A stretch of DNA of 64,000 bases, from positions 62,001 through 126,000 of the forward strand of contig NZ_JBDZDT010000007.1 of NCBI RefSeq assembly GCF_040049275.1, written 5' to 3'. How positions within the stretch are numbered: position 1 is the stretch's first letter; every line of letters starts with the position of its first letter. Positions 1 through 9,216 of this stretch are shown here, piece by piece. The position numbers and the translations under genes were made by a program. The stretch is from Aquabacter sp040049275 (GTDB lineage: Bacteria; Pseudomonadota; Alphaproteobacteria; Rhizobiales; Xanthobacteraceae). Below the pieces are notes generated by a model that saw only the letters and a list, made by a program, of their open reading frames with translations, did no database searches and was not told where the DNA came from.

Positions 1-1209
1 ACCCAGCTCCTCGCCTGGTTCGGTGCCGACGTCATCAAGGTCGAGCGGCCGGGCATCGGCGACATCACGCGCTCCCAGCTCCGCGACGTGCCGAACGCCG
101 ACAGCCTCTATTTCACGATGATGAACGGCAACAAAAGGTCCATCGCGCTCGACACCAAGCATGCGGAAGGCAAGCGCGTCCTGGAGGACCTGATCAGGGT
201 CTGCGACGTGCTGGTGGAGAATTTCGCCCCCGGCGTGCTTGACCGCATGGGCTTTCCCTGGGAGCGGATCGAGGCGCTCAATCCGAAGATCGTCGTCGCC
301 TCCGTCAAGGGTTTTGGCCCCGGCCCGTTCGAGGACTGCAAGGTCTATGAGAATGTCGCCCAATGCACGGGCGGTGCGGCTTCCACCACCGGATTCCGGG
401 ACGGCATTCCCCTCGTCACCGGCGCGGGGATCGGCGATTCCGGCACCGGCATTCACCTCGCCATGGGGATTCTGGCGGCGCTCTTTCAGCGCACCCATTC
501 CGGCCGCGGGCAGAAGGTGCTCGCACCCATGCAGGATGCCGTGCTCAACCTCTGCCGGGTGAAGATGCGCGACCAGCAGCGCCTCGCCCATGGCCCGCTC
601 ACCGAATACAGCCAGTATGGCGAGGGCATCCCCTTCGGTGATGCGGTTCCCCGCGCCGCGAACGATTCCGGCGGCGGCCAGCCCGGGCGTATCCTGAAAT
701 CCAAGGGCTGGGAGAGCGATCCCAACGCCTACATCTATTTCATCACCCAGGCCCAGGTCTGGCCGAATGTCTGCACGGTGATCGGCCGCCCGGAATGGGC
801 GGGCCATCCCGACTATGCGACGCCCGCCGCACGTCTCCCCCGCCTCAACGAGATCTTCGGAGCCATCGAAGACTGGACGATGACCCGGACCAAGTTCGAG
901 GCCATGGAGATCCTGAACCGATACGACATTCCGTGCGGGCCGATCCTCTCCATGAAAGAGCTTCTGGATGACGAGGCGCTTTACGCCTCCAGGACCCTGG
1001 TCCGCGTCGAGCATCCCGTGCGGGGCAGCTACGTCACCGTCGGCAATCCGGTGAAGCTGTCGGACAACGACGTTGCCGTCGAGCGCGCGCCGCTGCTCGG
1101 GGAGCACACGGACGAGATCCTTTCGCAGGTGCTGGGTTTCAGCGCCGCGCGGGTCGCCGCCATCAAGGCGTCCGGCGCCACCGGCGAACAGCAGCTGGCC
1201 GCGGAATAG
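1..1209 (+). CDS. frc: Formyl-CoA:oxalate CoA-transferase, 5' end outside the window
   Basis: Class III (CaiB/BaiF) CoA-transferase that moves CoA from formyl-CoA to oxalate, feeding oxalyl-CoA decarboxylase in oxalate breakdown. The frame is open from base 1, reading TQLLAWFGADVIKVERPG; the first internal ATG at 88 is not the true start, and roughly 20 N-terminal residues are missing. The sequence follows E. coli Frc closely: the catalytic Asp lies in MQDAVLNLCRVK, the glycine-rich active-site loop is GGGQPGRILKSKGWE, and the C-terminal PLLGEHT motif is present. It lies 42 bases upstream of an NDP-forming acyl-CoA synthetase and is probably co-transcribed with it. Oxalyl-CoA decarboxylase is not visible and may lie left of the window. 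Family identity is firm; the oxalate substrate is a strong homology inference. Confidence 0.93.
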   Translation, partial: TQLLAWFGADVIKVERPGIGDITRSQLRDVPNADSLYFTMMNGNKRSIALDTKHAEGKRVLEDLIRVCDVLVENFAPGVLDRMGFPWERIEALNPKIVVASVKGFGPGPFEDCKVYENVAQCTGGAASTTGFRDGIPLVTGAGIGDSGTGIHLAMGILAALFQRTHSGRGQKVLAPMQDAVLNLCRVKMRDQQRLAHGPLTEYSQYGEGIPFGDAVPRAANDSGGGQPGRILKSKGWESDPNAYIYFITQAQVWPNVCTVIGRPEWAGHPDYATPAARLPRLNEIFGAIEDWTMTRTKFEAMEILNRYDIPCGPILSMKELLDDEALYASRTLVRVEHPVRGSYVTVGNPVKLSDNDVAVERAPLLGEHTDEILSQVLGFSAARVAAIKASGATGEQQLAAE

Positions 1210-1251
1210 CGGCTTCAAGATTCAGACACGCGCTCATCGGGAGGTCACACC

Positions 1252-3384
1252 ATGTCGGGCATCAGCAGAACCGCGATCCGAGCCATTCTCGACAAGGTCA
1301 AGGCGGAGGGCCGCACCGCTCTGACGGCACCGGAAGGCAAGGTCATCTCCGACGTCTACGGCATTCCGGTGCCCGGCGAGGGGCTGGCGAAATCCGCCGC
1401 CGAGGCGGCCGCACTTGCCGCGGGCATGGGCTATCCCGTGGTGATGAAGATCGTCTCGCCGGATATCCTGCACAAGACGGAGGCGGGCGGCGTCATCGTC
1501 GGCGTGACGTCGGAGGAGGGGGCGCGGGCTGCCTACGACACGATCATCGCCAATGCGCGGAAATACAAGGCTGACGGGACGATCGACGGCGTCCAGGTCC
1601 AGCAGATGCTGAAGGGTGGAACCGAGGTCATCGTCGGCGCCATCACCGACAAGAGCTTCGGCAAGCTTGTGGCGTTCGGCCTTGGCGGCGTGCTCGTGGA
1701 GGTCCTGAAGGACATCACCTTCCGCCTCGCCCCGGCGACGAGGGAAGACGCCTGTTCCATGCTGGACGGCATCAAGGCGCGGGAGATGCTCCAGGGCGTG
1801 CGCGGCGGCGAGGCGGTCAACCGCGAGGCGCTGGCGGACGTGATCGTGAAGGTCTCCCGGCTGGTGAGCGACTTCCCCGAGATCGTCGAGCTCGACCTCA
1901 ATCCCGTGTTCGCCACCAAGGACGGCGCGATTGCCGCCGACGTGCGCATCGTGGTGGATTTCGACCATGTGCCGCGCGCCGCGCCGCGCAGCCAGGACGA
2001 GATCGTCACGGCCATGAACCGCATCATGCGGCCGAAGTCGGTTGCGGTGATCGGCGCCTCCTCCGAGGACGGCAAGATCGGCAATTCGGTGATGAAGAAC
2101 CTCATCAATGGTGGCTACAAGGGCGAGATCCATCCTGTCCATCCGAAGGCCGCCGAGGTGATGGGCTACACCGCCTACAAATCGGTCGAGGACATCCCCG
2201 GCCACGTAGACACGGCGGTGTTCGCGATCCCGGCGAAGCTCGTCGCGGGCGCGCTCAGGGAATGCGGGGAGAAGGGGGTGGTCGGTGCGGTTCTCATCCC
2301 CTCGGGCTTTGCCGAGGCGAATGAGCCGGAGCTTCAGGCCGAGATCGTGGAGATCGGGAAGGCGTACGATATCCGCCTCATGGGGCCGAATATCTATGGC
2401 TTCTACTACACCCCGGAAAACCTCTCGGCGACCTTCTGCACGCCGTTCGACGTGAAGGGCTCTGCGGCTTTGTCCTCGCAGTCGGGCGGCATCGGCATGG
2501 CCATCATCGGGTTCTCCCGCTCGGCGAAGATGGGCGTGTCGGCCATTGTCGGCCTCGGCAACAAGTCGGATATCGATGAGGACGACCTCCTCGCCTTCTT
2601 CGAGCAGGACCCGCACACCAACATCATCGCCCAGCATCTGGAGGATTTGAAGGACGGCCGGGCGTTCGCCGAAGCCGCCAAGAGGGTCTCGAAGACGAAG
2701 CCCATCGTCGTCCTGAAGGCCGGGCGCACATCCGCCGGGGCGGCGGCTGCCGCCTCTCACACCGGGGCGCTTGCCGGCAACGACAAGATCTATGAGGACG
2801 TGTTCGCCCAGTCCGGTGTCATTCGCGCCCGCTCGCTGCGCCAGCTCCTGGAATTCGCGCGTGGCGTGCCGCTTCTGCCGACGCCGAAGGGCGAGAACGT
2901 CGTCATCATCACCGGCGCCGGCGGCTCGGGGGTGCTGTTGTCGGATGCGGTAGATGATAACGGCATGGCGCTCTACAGGATCCCGGCGGATCTCGACGCC
3001 GAATTCCGGACGTTCATCCCGCCCTTCGGTGCCGCCGGAAACCCCGTCGACATCACTGGCGGCGAGCCGCCCCAGACCTACGCCAACACCGTGCGGTTGG
3101 GGCTGCGGGACGAGCGCATCCACGCGTTGATCCTCGGTTACTGGCACACCATCGTCACTCCGCCCATGGTGTTCGCGAAGCTCATGGTGGAGGTCCGCGA
3201 CGAGATGCGCGCCAAAGGCTTCGAGAAGCCCATCGTCGCCTCGCTTGCGGGGGATGTGGAGGTGGAAGAGGCGGCCGAATATCTCTACCAGAACGGCATC
3301 CCCGCTTATGCCTATTCCACCGAGCTTCCGGTCGAGGTGCTCGGCGCCAAGTACAAATGGGCGCGCGGCGCCGGCCTCATTTAG
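1252..3384 (+). CDS. NDP-forming acyl-CoA synthetase (acetate--CoA ligase family)
   Basis: Succinyl-CoA-synthetase-like enzyme that makes an acyl-CoA with nucleotide hydrolysis to NDP and phosphate. An ATP-grasp (beta-type) domain comes first (about residues 10-230, with HKTEAGGVIVGV). The CoA-binding Rossmann domain (from about 260, IGASSEDGKIGNSV) and ligase-CoA domains (SQSGGIGM, then GAGGSGVLLSDA) follow. This beta-then-alpha order is a permutation of the commoner alpha-then-beta fusion. The start is supported by GGGAGG seven bases before the ATG. Position directly behind frc suggests a route to oxalyl-CoA or formyl-CoA, but the substrate cannot be read from sequence. Length of 710 residues is normal for single-chain members. 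Confidence 0.88.
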   Translation: MSGISRTAIRAILDKVKAEGRTALTAPEGKVISDVYGIPVPGEGLAKSAAEAAALAAGMGYPVVMKIVSPDILHKTEAGGVIVGVTSEEGARAAYDTIIANARKYKADGTIDGVQVQQMLKGGTEVIVGAITDKSFGKLVAFGLGGVLVEVLKDITFRLAPATREDACSMLDGIKAREMLQGVRGGEAVNREALADVIVKVSRLVSDFPEIVELDLNPVFATKDGAIAADVRIVVDFDHVPRAAPRSQDEIVTAMNRIMRPKSVAVIGASSEDGKIGNSVMKNLINGGYKGEIHPVHPKAAEVMGYTAYKSVEDIPGHVDTAVFAIPAKLVAGALRECGEKGVVGAVLIPSGFAEANEPELQAEIVEIGKAYDIRLMGPNIYGFYYTPENLSATFCTPFDVKGSAALSSQSGGIGMAIIGFSRSAKMGVSAIVGLGNKSDIDEDDLLAFFEQDPHTNIIAQHLEDLKDGRAFAEAAKRVSKTKPIVVLKAGRTSAGAAAAASHTGALAGNDKIYEDVFAQSGVIRARSLRQLLEFARGVPLLPTPKGENVVIITGAGGSGVLLSDAVDDNGMALYRIPADLDAEFRTFIPPFGAAGNPVDITGGEPPQTYANTVRLGLRDERIHALILGYWHTIVTPPMVFAKLMVEVRDEMRAKGFEKPIVASLAGDVEVEEAAEYLYQNGIPAYAYSTELPVEVLGAKYKWARGAGLI

Positions 3385-3426
3385 CGAGGGGCGCCCGTTC
3401 TGCTGAATTTCTCTGAGCCGGCACCA

Positions 3427-4008
3427 TTACAGAAGCTTGGATACTTCCACGCGCTTATGGGTGCGAAGCTTTTCGAGCAAAGCCGTCGCATCCGCATCGA
3501 CAGCTATCGTTTCGCGATGTGCAGCAGGCAGAAACTTTGTCTCGACCATATGGTCGATGAAACCCAGGAATGCCGAAAAGAAGCCGGCGGAGTTCAGCAG
3601 GCCGATGGGCTTATCGATCTCTGAGAGCTGGTTCATGCTCCATACGTCCATGAGTTCGTCTACCGTTCCGATGCCTCCCGGCAGCGCGATGAAAGCATCG
3701 GCAAGCGCAACCATCCGCTCTTTGCGGATGCGCAAAGTCAGTGCGATTTCGCGCTGCGTGAGGTGAGGGTGGACGTGCCCGAGCTGATGCAGGTTCTCGG
3801 TGATCACGCCGTGGACGGCCCCACCACTCGCCAGGGCGGCATCGGAGAGAATTCCCATCAGGCCGTTCCGCGTCCCTCCATAGACGAGGGTGATGCCCGC
3901 CTCTCCCAACGCCTGGCCCAGGGCCCGCGCGCCATCAGCGTAATCCTGCGTCGCGCCGACATTGGATCCACAGAACACCGCGACGCTATTGATGGAGCGC
4001 ATCGTCAT
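3427..4008 (-). CDS. LOG family nucleotide 5'-monophosphate phosphoribohydrolase
   Basis: Rossmann-fold protein of the LOG (lonely guy, TIGR00730) family. Characterised members release the free base from cytokinin ribotides or other nucleoside monophosphates; many bacterial members act generally on purine nucleotides. The signature PGGIGTVDE is at residues 110-118, preceded by YGG at 43-45 and the conserved arginine region IRKERM. Length of 193 residues is typical. AGAGG lies five bases before the chosen ATG; a second ATG two codons downstream is possible. It is divergent from the GlxA-type regulator, sharing a 95-base intergenic region. Whether it makes cytokinin or is a housekeeping enzyme cannot be told from sequence. 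Confidence 0.9.
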   Translation of the reverse strand: MTMRSINSVAVFCGSNVGATQDYADGARALGQALGEAGITLVYGGTRNGLMGILSDAALASGGAVHGVITENLHQLGHVHPHLTQREIALTLRIRKERMVALADAFIALPGGIGTVDELMDVWSMNQLSEIDKPIGLLNSAGFFSAFLGFIDHMVETKFLPAAHRETIAVDADATALLEKLRTHKRVEVSKLL

Positions 4009-4103
4009 GAGAGCCTCTTCGATATCCGGACCGCGGCAATCGCGGGCAATGCTCTGATCGTCCGGATTTGACGTGAGACATCGCTTTCCGCCATCCTATT
4101 GCG

Positions 4104-5093
4104 ATGACCAGAGCACGCAAGCCTCCTCTTCCCAAGCTGGTTGCGATCGTCGCTTTCCCAGGGGTTCAGCTCCTCGACGTATCCGGGCCACTGGACGTTT
4201 TCGCTGAGGCGAACGCGCGCTCCGGCCTGTCCCTTTATCGCCAGTGCGTCGTATCGGCTGAAGTCGGGGACATCAGAAGCTCTTCGGGTGTCCGATTGGT
4301 TGCCGACACGCGCATGGAAGATGGCAACCTCCGCAATATCGATACGCTTCTCGTGGCTGGCGCGCCCGGCGCCGCGGAGGCGCGCTTGGACGAGAGCGTC
4401 GTCGGCTGGCTGCGCAAGAACGCCGGCAACGCGCGGCGCTACGGCTCCGTTTGCGCGGGCGCGTTTTTCCTCGCGCCGACCGGGCTCCTGGATGGACGCC
4501 GGGTCACGACGCATTGGGCGGTCGCGGACGCTTTTGCGCGGCGGCATCCCGAGATCGAACTCGATATCGATGCCATCCATATCGCCGACGGCCCTGTCCG
4601 CACCGCGGCGGGCGTCACCGCCGGGCTTGATCTGGCGCTCTCGCTTGTCGAGGAGGACCATGGCCGCGAACTGGCGATGGCGGTCGCGTCGCAGCTCGTA
4701 ATGTTCTTCAAGCGACCCGGTGGGCAGCTGCAGTTCAGCCGCAAGGGTGACGCGGCTCCGGTAGGTCGCGCGGCGCTGCAGGAGGTTCAGCGATGGGTGG
4801 CCGCCGAGCCCGCCGCCGATCACAGCATCGCGAAACTGGCGGAACGAACGGGGTTGAGCGAGCGCCATTTTGCACGGCTCTTCCATCACGAGATCGGCAT
4901 GACGCCCGCGCAGTGGGTGGAAGAAGCGCGGGTGAACGCCGCGCGGCGGATGCTCGAGGATGGCCATCATGCCCCCAAGCAGGTGGCGACGCTCTGCGGC
5001 TTTGCGAACGCCGATACATTGCGTCGGGCCTTCGCGCGGCGCGTGGGCGTCACCCCGGCGGAATATCGTCGCCGGCACGGCGGCCAGCAGTGA
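4104..5093 (+). CDS. GlxA-type transcriptional regulator (DJ-1/PfpI + AraC)
   Basis: Transcriptional regulator with an N-terminal class I glutamine-amidotransferase-like (DJ-1/PfpI) sensor domain of about 190 residues and a C-terminal AraC double helix-turn-helix (about 225-325). The nucleophile-elbow cysteine is in SVCAGAFFLAPTG. The HTH region includes LAERTGLSERHFARLF, followed by the typical LCGFANADTLRRAF and VGVTPAEYR. Known relatives regulate quaternary amine or amino-acid catabolism, but the effector here is unknown. It is transcribed divergently from the LOG gene, and the gap may hold its autoregulatory site, although I saw no clear palindrome there. Confidence 0.9.
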   Translation: MTRARKPPLPKLVAIVAFPGVQLLDVSGPLDVFAEANARSGLSLYRQCVVSAEVGDIRSSSGVRLVADTRMEDGNLRNIDTLLVAGAPGAAEARLDESVVGWLRKNAGNARRYGSVCAGAFFLAPTGLLDGRRVTTHWAVADAFARRHPEIELDIDAIHIADGPVRTAAGVTAGLDLALSLVEEDHGRELAMAVASQLVMFFKRPGGQLQFSRKGDAAPVGRAALQEVQRWVAAEPAADHSIAKLAERTGLSERHFARLFHHEIGMTPAQWVEEARVNAARRMLEDGHHAPKQVATLCGFANADTLRRAFARRVGVTPAEYRRRHGGQQ

Positions 5094-5123
5094 TTGAGGC
5101 CGCCGTGAATTGTCCCGGCGGTG

Positions 5124-5765
5124 TCAGCCATGCCAGCGCGATTTCCGGATCACGCTGCAGAAGTTGCCCCGGTGAAAGTGCGGCTCCTTATCCGCGATCA
5201 CGTCGGCCTTCACGTTGCCGAAAGTCGTGTCGGGCTTGTGCCTGATCCCATCGTAGAAGGCCTGGATGATATCCTCCTTGAAATGGGGCGTGCGTGGAAA
5301 GGCCTTGACCACGGCCTCGCGCTCTTCGTCGCTATATTGATCATAGGTGAGCCCGAGGACGTCCATCTCGACGCCGGCGGTGACCAGGGCGACCACAGGA
5401 TTCATGTGGACCGGTACACCCGGCGTGGTGTGAAGGGCGATCGCCGTCCACACGGTATAGGCGTCAGCTTCCGGCACGCCGTGGCTCCGGAGAAAGTCGC
5501 GGGCGGCATGGGCGCCGTCGACTTCGAACCGCTCGTGGCTGCTGCTATGCCCCGGCATCAGGCCAAGATCGTGGAACATGGCGCCGGTATAGAGAAGCTC
5601 CCGGTCGAACTTCAGCCCGCGTTGCACCCCGGCCAGCGCTCCAAAATGATAGACGCGGCTCGAATGGTTGAAGAGCAGCTCGGTTTCGGTGTCCCGGATA
5701 AACTCGGTGACAGCCTTGGCAAGCTTGCTGTCGGGGATGCTGATCTCTTTGTCGATGATCGCCAT
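5124..5765 (-). CDS. HD-domain hydrolase
   Basis: Metal-dependent HD-superfamily protein of 213 residues. A perfect AAGGAGG sits five bases before the ATG at 5765, so I reject the longer frame that begins about 100 bases further upstream. Probable metal ligands are His34 in LFNHSSRVYHF, the HD pair at 65-66 in FHDLGLMPG and His112 in IALHTTPG. The layout resembles cyanamide-hydratase-like and other small HD hydrolases rather than cyclic-di-GMP HD-GYP enzymes. Substrate unknown. It is convergent with the GlxA-type gene and followed on the same strand by nothing obviously linked; the azoreductase lies 150 bases upstream on the same strand. Confidence 0.82.
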   Translation of the reverse strand: MAIIDKEISIPDSKLAKAVTEFIRDTETELLFNHSSRVYHFGALAGVQRGLKFDRELLYTGAMFHDLGLMPGHSSSHERFEVDGAHAARDFLRSHGVPEADAYTVWTAIALHTTPGVPVHMNPVVALVTAGVEMDVLGLTYDQYSDEEREAVVKAFPRTPHFKEDIIQAFYDGIRHKPDTTFGNVKADVIADKEPHFHRGNFCSVIRKSRWHG

Positions 5766-5918
5766 GTCGGCCTCCTTCATGGATTGTCCATAGACGCTAA
5801 GATCGGAGCTGTGTGTCTGCAATCGTCGCAATACGTCAAATCTCGCCAAAACACTTTTCAAACGGCCGTGCGGGACGATGGGAGAAAATCCGACGCCGCT
5901 GCGTCGTTGCCGACCCGA

Positions 5919-6533
5919 TTACGAACGCGCACCGGCGAAATGCGCCAGCAATGCCGCGTCCGCGTTCCGGCGCGCCTCGTCCAGTGCCTCCGGGCCAAAC
6001 ACGGTGCCCTGGACGGAAAAGAATGTCAGGTCTCGCAATCCGATGATGGCGAGCGCCGCCTGCAGATAAGGCGTCAGAAAATCGGGCTGGCGCGCGCCCT
6101 CGCCGGAGAACCGTCCTCCCGACGAAACGGCGATGAAGACGGGACGATCGTGCAATCTTCCGACTTTCCCGTGCGCCGTGACATCGAACGTCCAGCGGAC
6201 GCGGACGACGTGATCAATCCACGCTTTCAGGGCGGATGGGACGGTGAAGTTGTGGACGGGCGTGCCGATGACCACGAAGTCAGCGCTCTCCAGCTCCTTA
6301 ATCAGTGGTTCGGAAACCGCGGCCGAACCGTTCTGCGACACATCCGCCAAGGAATGCTGGGAAACGGCATAATCCTGATCGACATGCCCAAGCGCGTCGT
6401 CACTTACGTTCCTGTCCACGACAACAGAAGCCGGCTCCTTCGCAAGAAGATGATCGACGATCTTTCGCGATAGCCTGTAGCTTTCGGCAGCCCGTCCGCG
6501 CGGGCTGCAGCTGATATGAAGAATCCGCTTCAC
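5919..6533 (-). CDS. azoR: FMN-dependent NADH azoreductase family protein
   Basis: Flavodoxin-like quinone/azo reductase of the AzoR (AcpD) family, 204 residues, expected to be a cytosolic homodimer binding FMN and reducing quinones or azo compounds with NAD(P)H. The N-terminal phosphate-binding loop is SCSPRGRAAESYRLS, the flavin loop is PVHNFTVPSALKAWIDHVVR, and AVSSGGRFSGEG matches the isoalloxazine-binding segment. AGGAAAG seven bases before the ATG supports the start. It is divergent from a MocR-type regulator across a 224-base gap, which makes regulation by that protein or by redox stress possible but unproved. Confidence 0.88.
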   Translation of the reverse strand: MKRILHISCSPRGRAAESYRLSRKIVDHLLAKEPASVVVDRNVSDDALGHVDQDYAVSQHSLADVSQNGSAAVSEPLIKELESADFVVIGTPVHNFTVPSALKAWIDHVVRVRWTFDVTAHGKVGRLHDRPVFIAVSSGGRFSGEGARQPDFLTPYLQAALAIIGLRDLTFFSVQGTVFGPEALDEARRNADAALLAHFAGARS

Positions 6534-6757
6534 GGATATGCTTTCCTGATCGAGCCCAAGGTCCGCCGGCCGTCGCGAATTGCGAGAATGGGCCGTTGGG
6601 TGGTTGCATCAGAAGCTACCCGCTTATGGCCTTTATCCAAGGTCCATGAAGCCAATCGCAAATTGGTCCATGATCGCAGCGCCAGTTCTCGTCGCTCCTG
6701 GGAACGGGCGAACATGGTGCATTCTGAGCTGAGGAAATTGCGCTATAAGAATGGGCC

Positions 6758-8173
6758 ATGGCGACCCCTGAACCTCGCATTTCGCCGTTGGATCCGGCGG
6801 CGACCGAGCCCTTCTACCGACAGATCTATGATCGGATTCGGGGCGCCATCGCGAGCGGACGTCTGAAGCCGGGCGATCGAATTCCTTCCGCGCGCGCAAT
6901 GGCGACCGAACTGGGTCTGGCCAGGGGCACGGTGGACACGGCTTACGCCCTGCTGACCGCGGAGGGATACATCCAGGCGCGCGGCCAAGCGGGCACCATC
7001 GTGGCGCCGGACCTCGACCCACGAGTGCATCCTTCACGGGCGATCCCGCAGCCTCGCCCCTCGCGCCCGGCGGCCTTTCGGGCGGATTCGATCCTGCCAT
7101 TCCAGATGGGCCTGCCGGCCCTCGATGCATTTCCACGGAAGGTCTGGGCGCGCCTCGGCGCGCGCGCCATTCGAGCCATACAGCCGTCCGGCATGACGGA
7201 TCCGCCCGTCTACGGTTCGCAAGCATTGCGTGCCGCGATCGCGTCCTATCTTCACGTCTCGCGCGGGGTCAGGTGTTCGCCGTCCCAGGTCTTCGTGACG
7301 TCAGGCTATCGACACACGCTCGAGCTGATCAGCCATGCGCTGCTGGAGGCTGGCGATCGTGTCTGGGTGGAGAATCCAGGCTTTCCGCCGACGCGGGAGC
7401 TGCTGGGGCATATGAAAATCGAGACGGTGCCGGTGCCCGTGGATGCAGAGGGAATGCGCGTTTCGGAGGGCGCCGCGCGGGCGCCCGGTGCTCGCGCGGC
7501 CGTCGTGACGCCGGCGCACCAGAGCCCTTTGTGCGTCTCTCTCTCCCTGCCGCGCCGCATGGCGCTTCTGGATTGGGCCGCAAAGAGCAAGTCGTGGATT
7601 ATCGAGGACGACTATGACGGCGAGTATCGATACGTCAGCCGCCCCCTTCCGGCGCTGAAGAGCATGGATCTGGATGGGCGCGTGATCTATGCGGGCACGT
7701 TCAGCAAGGTCCTGTTTCCCAGCCTTCGCCTTGCCTATCTCGTGGTACCGGAGGCGCAGATCGATCGTTTCGAGGACGTCTACCACGCCTTTGCCGGAGG
7801 GAGCCCGGAACTCACGCAGGCGATCGTCACGGCTTTCATTCAGGAGGGTCACTTTGCGCGCCACATTCAGCGGATGCGCAAACTGTACGCCGAGCGCCGG
7901 CGCCTGACGGCGTCGGGGCTGATGCGCGTGCTGGCCGACCACGTTACGATCGACTCCCAACCGGGCGGAATGCACCTAGTGCTGCGTCTGCGTGGAAAGC
8001 AGAGCGATCGCGATCTGGTGGCACGAATGCGGGAGGAAGGCCTCTCTGCCGAAGCCTTGACGGGCTGGACCGTGGACGGCGAGAGAGCCTCTGCCCTTCT
8101 CCTCAACTTCACGAACGTCGATTCCGCCGAGACCGCCGAGAGGCTTGCACATCGGATATTAAAACTGATGTGA
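6758..8173 (+). CDS. MocR/GabR-type transcriptional regulator
   Basis: Fusion of an N-terminal GntR winged helix (about residues 12-80, with ATELGLARGTVDTAYALL) and a fold-type I aminotransferase-like domain. The PLP site is intact: the aspartate region EDDYDGEYRY at about 281-290 and the Schiff-base lysine at about 317 in TFSKVLFPSLRLAY. Such proteins use PLP or PLP-amino-acid adducts as effectors and usually act on adjacent genes. The downstream AhpD-like and small multidrug resistance genes are on the same strand; the azoreductase is divergent. Upstream of the start there is only a weak ribosome-binding site. Length of 471 residues is typical. Confidence 0.92.
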   Translation: MATPEPRISPLDPAATEPFYRQIYDRIRGAIASGRLKPGDRIPSARAMATELGLARGTVDTAYALLTAEGYIQARGQAGTIVAPDLDPRVHPSRAIPQPRPSRPAAFRADSILPFQMGLPALDAFPRKVWARLGARAIRAIQPSGMTDPPVYGSQALRAAIASYLHVSRGVRCSPSQVFVTSGYRHTLELISHALLEAGDRVWVENPGFPPTRELLGHMKIETVPVPVDAEGMRVSEGAARAPGARAAVVTPAHQSPLCVSLSLPRRMALLDWAAKSKSWIIEDDYDGEYRYVSRPLPALKSMDLDGRVIYAGTFSKVLFPSLRLAYLVVPEAQIDRFEDVYHAFAGGSPELTQAIVTAFIQEGHFARHIQRMRKLYAERRRLTASGLMRVLADHVTIDSQPGGMHLVLRLRGKQSDRDLVARMREEGLSAEALTGWTVDGERASALLLNFTNVDSAETAERLAHRILKLM

Positions 8174-8287
8174 TGGCCGCCGCGACGTAGGCCGCGTATG
8201 GCCCAGTTGCGAAGGCGAGTCATGGACCTTCTTTGCTGGTCCAAGACGCGGCACATGGTGATCCTGCAATCGGAAAGGGATTTCGCC

Positions 8288-8743
8288 ATGAGCAAGCGCA
8301 TCGACTACGCCAAAGCCTCCCCGGAAGGCTACAAGGCTTTCGGCGCCGTATACGCCACGCTCCTCAAGGGCAGCCTGCCCAAGGAACTGATAGATCTCGT
8401 CTATCTTCGCGTGTCGCAGATCAATGGCTGCGCCTTCTGCATCGACATGCACACAAGGGACCTGCTCAAGTCGGGCCTGGCCGTGGAGAAGATGGTGCTG
8501 GTGCCGGTGTGGCGCGAAGGGGGGGCGCTGTTCACGGCGCGCGAGCGCGCCGCTCTCGCCTGGGCCGAGACGGTGACAAGGGTTTCCGAAACCGGTGTTC
8601 CCGATGCCGACTACGCGGCGGCCGCCGCTGAGTTCTCGGAGGTGGAGCTTGCCGATCTCACCTACGCCATCGGCCTGATGAATGCCTTCAACCGCTTTGG
8701 CATCTCCTTCCGGGCGACGCCCGCCGCCGTAGCCAGAGCCTGA
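8288..8743 (+). CDS. Carboxymuconolactone decarboxylase / AhpD-like protein
   Basis: Small all-helical protein of 151 residues with the CxxC-x3-H motif of the AhpD-like family (Cys48, Cys51, His55 in INGCAFCIDMHTRDL). AhpD itself is an alkylhydroperoxide-reducing thiol protein; many relatives are of unknown function. I chose the ATG at 8288, which has an AAAGGGA-type site seven bases upstream, over an upstream in-frame ATG at 8198 that would add a 30-residue unconserved tail. Pairing of MocR regulators with such proteins is common in related bacteria, so it is the most likely target of the upstream regulator. Confidence 0.88.
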   Translation: MSKRIDYAKASPEGYKAFGAVYATLLKGSLPKELIDLVYLRVSQINGCAFCIDMHTRDLLKSGLAVEKMVLVPVWREGGALFTARERAALAWAETVTRVSETGVPDADYAAAAAEFSEVELADLTYAIGLMNAFNRFGISFRATPAAVARA

Positions 8744-8887
8744 TCCTGGAAGGAGCGAGCGGCGGTCGCATGGAATTCGCCATGCGCCCACGCCCGCACC
8801 CTCGTTGCGGCGGGCTGCGCCGGCCGTTGGCTCATCAGCCTCACCGACCTGAAATTGGCGGCGGAGGCAATCAACGGATCGCAAATC

Positions 8888-9208
8888 ATGGCTTGGGCAA
8901 TGCTCTGCATCGCGGGTGTTCTGGAAATAGCATTCGCCTTTTTCATGAAGGCCTCAGAGGGCTTCACTCGGCTCACCCCCAGCCTTCTGACGGTAGCCAC
9001 GGGATTGACGAGCGTTGTTCTCCTCTCCATCGCGCTCCGAACCTTGCCGGTGGGGACCGGCTATGCCGTGTGGACGGGGATTGGCGCGGCGGGCACGGCT
9101 ATTGTCGGCATCGCCCTGCTCGGTGATCCCGCCTCGATGCCGAGAATTCTATGCATTGCATTGATTTTGGCAGGCGTGATCGGACTAAGGCTGGTTCCAA
9201 TGGCCTAG
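8888..9208 (+). CDS. Small multidrug resistance (SMR) family transporter
   Basis: Four-helix inner-membrane protein of 106 residues. The essential membrane-embedded glutamate is Glu13 in CIAGVLEIAFAFFMK, and the helix-3 signature GTGYAVWTGIGAAG is present; these match SugE/Gdx-type guanidinium exporters and EmrE-type drug exporters. I preferred the ATG at 8888 because a TTG at 8855 would add an atypical N-terminal extension. The gene ends 8 bases from the convergent TetR gene. Substrate (guanidinium or cationic compounds) is inference; the paired-SMR arrangement is not seen, as no second SMR gene lies beside it. Confidence 0.88.
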   Translation: MAWAMLCIAGVLEIAFAFFMKASEGFTRLTPSLLTVATGLTSVVLLSIALRTLPVGTGYAVWTGIGAAGTAIVGIALLGDPASMPRILCIALILAGVIGLRLVPMA

Positions 9209-9216
9209 AGGTCGGC

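Noticed and set aside
1234..3147. 637-codon minus-strand frame opposite the acyl-CoA synthetase
   Set aside because: Shadow frame rich in Arg, His, Asp and Val; no motif or ribosome-binding site.
5766..5861. Longer N-terminus of the HD hydrolase
   Set aside because: AAGGAGG at 5771-5777 is ideally placed for the ATG at 5765 and lies inside the longer version.
8855..8887. TTG start for the SMR transporter
   Set aside because: It would add eleven polar residues before the first helix; ATG at 8888 gives family length.
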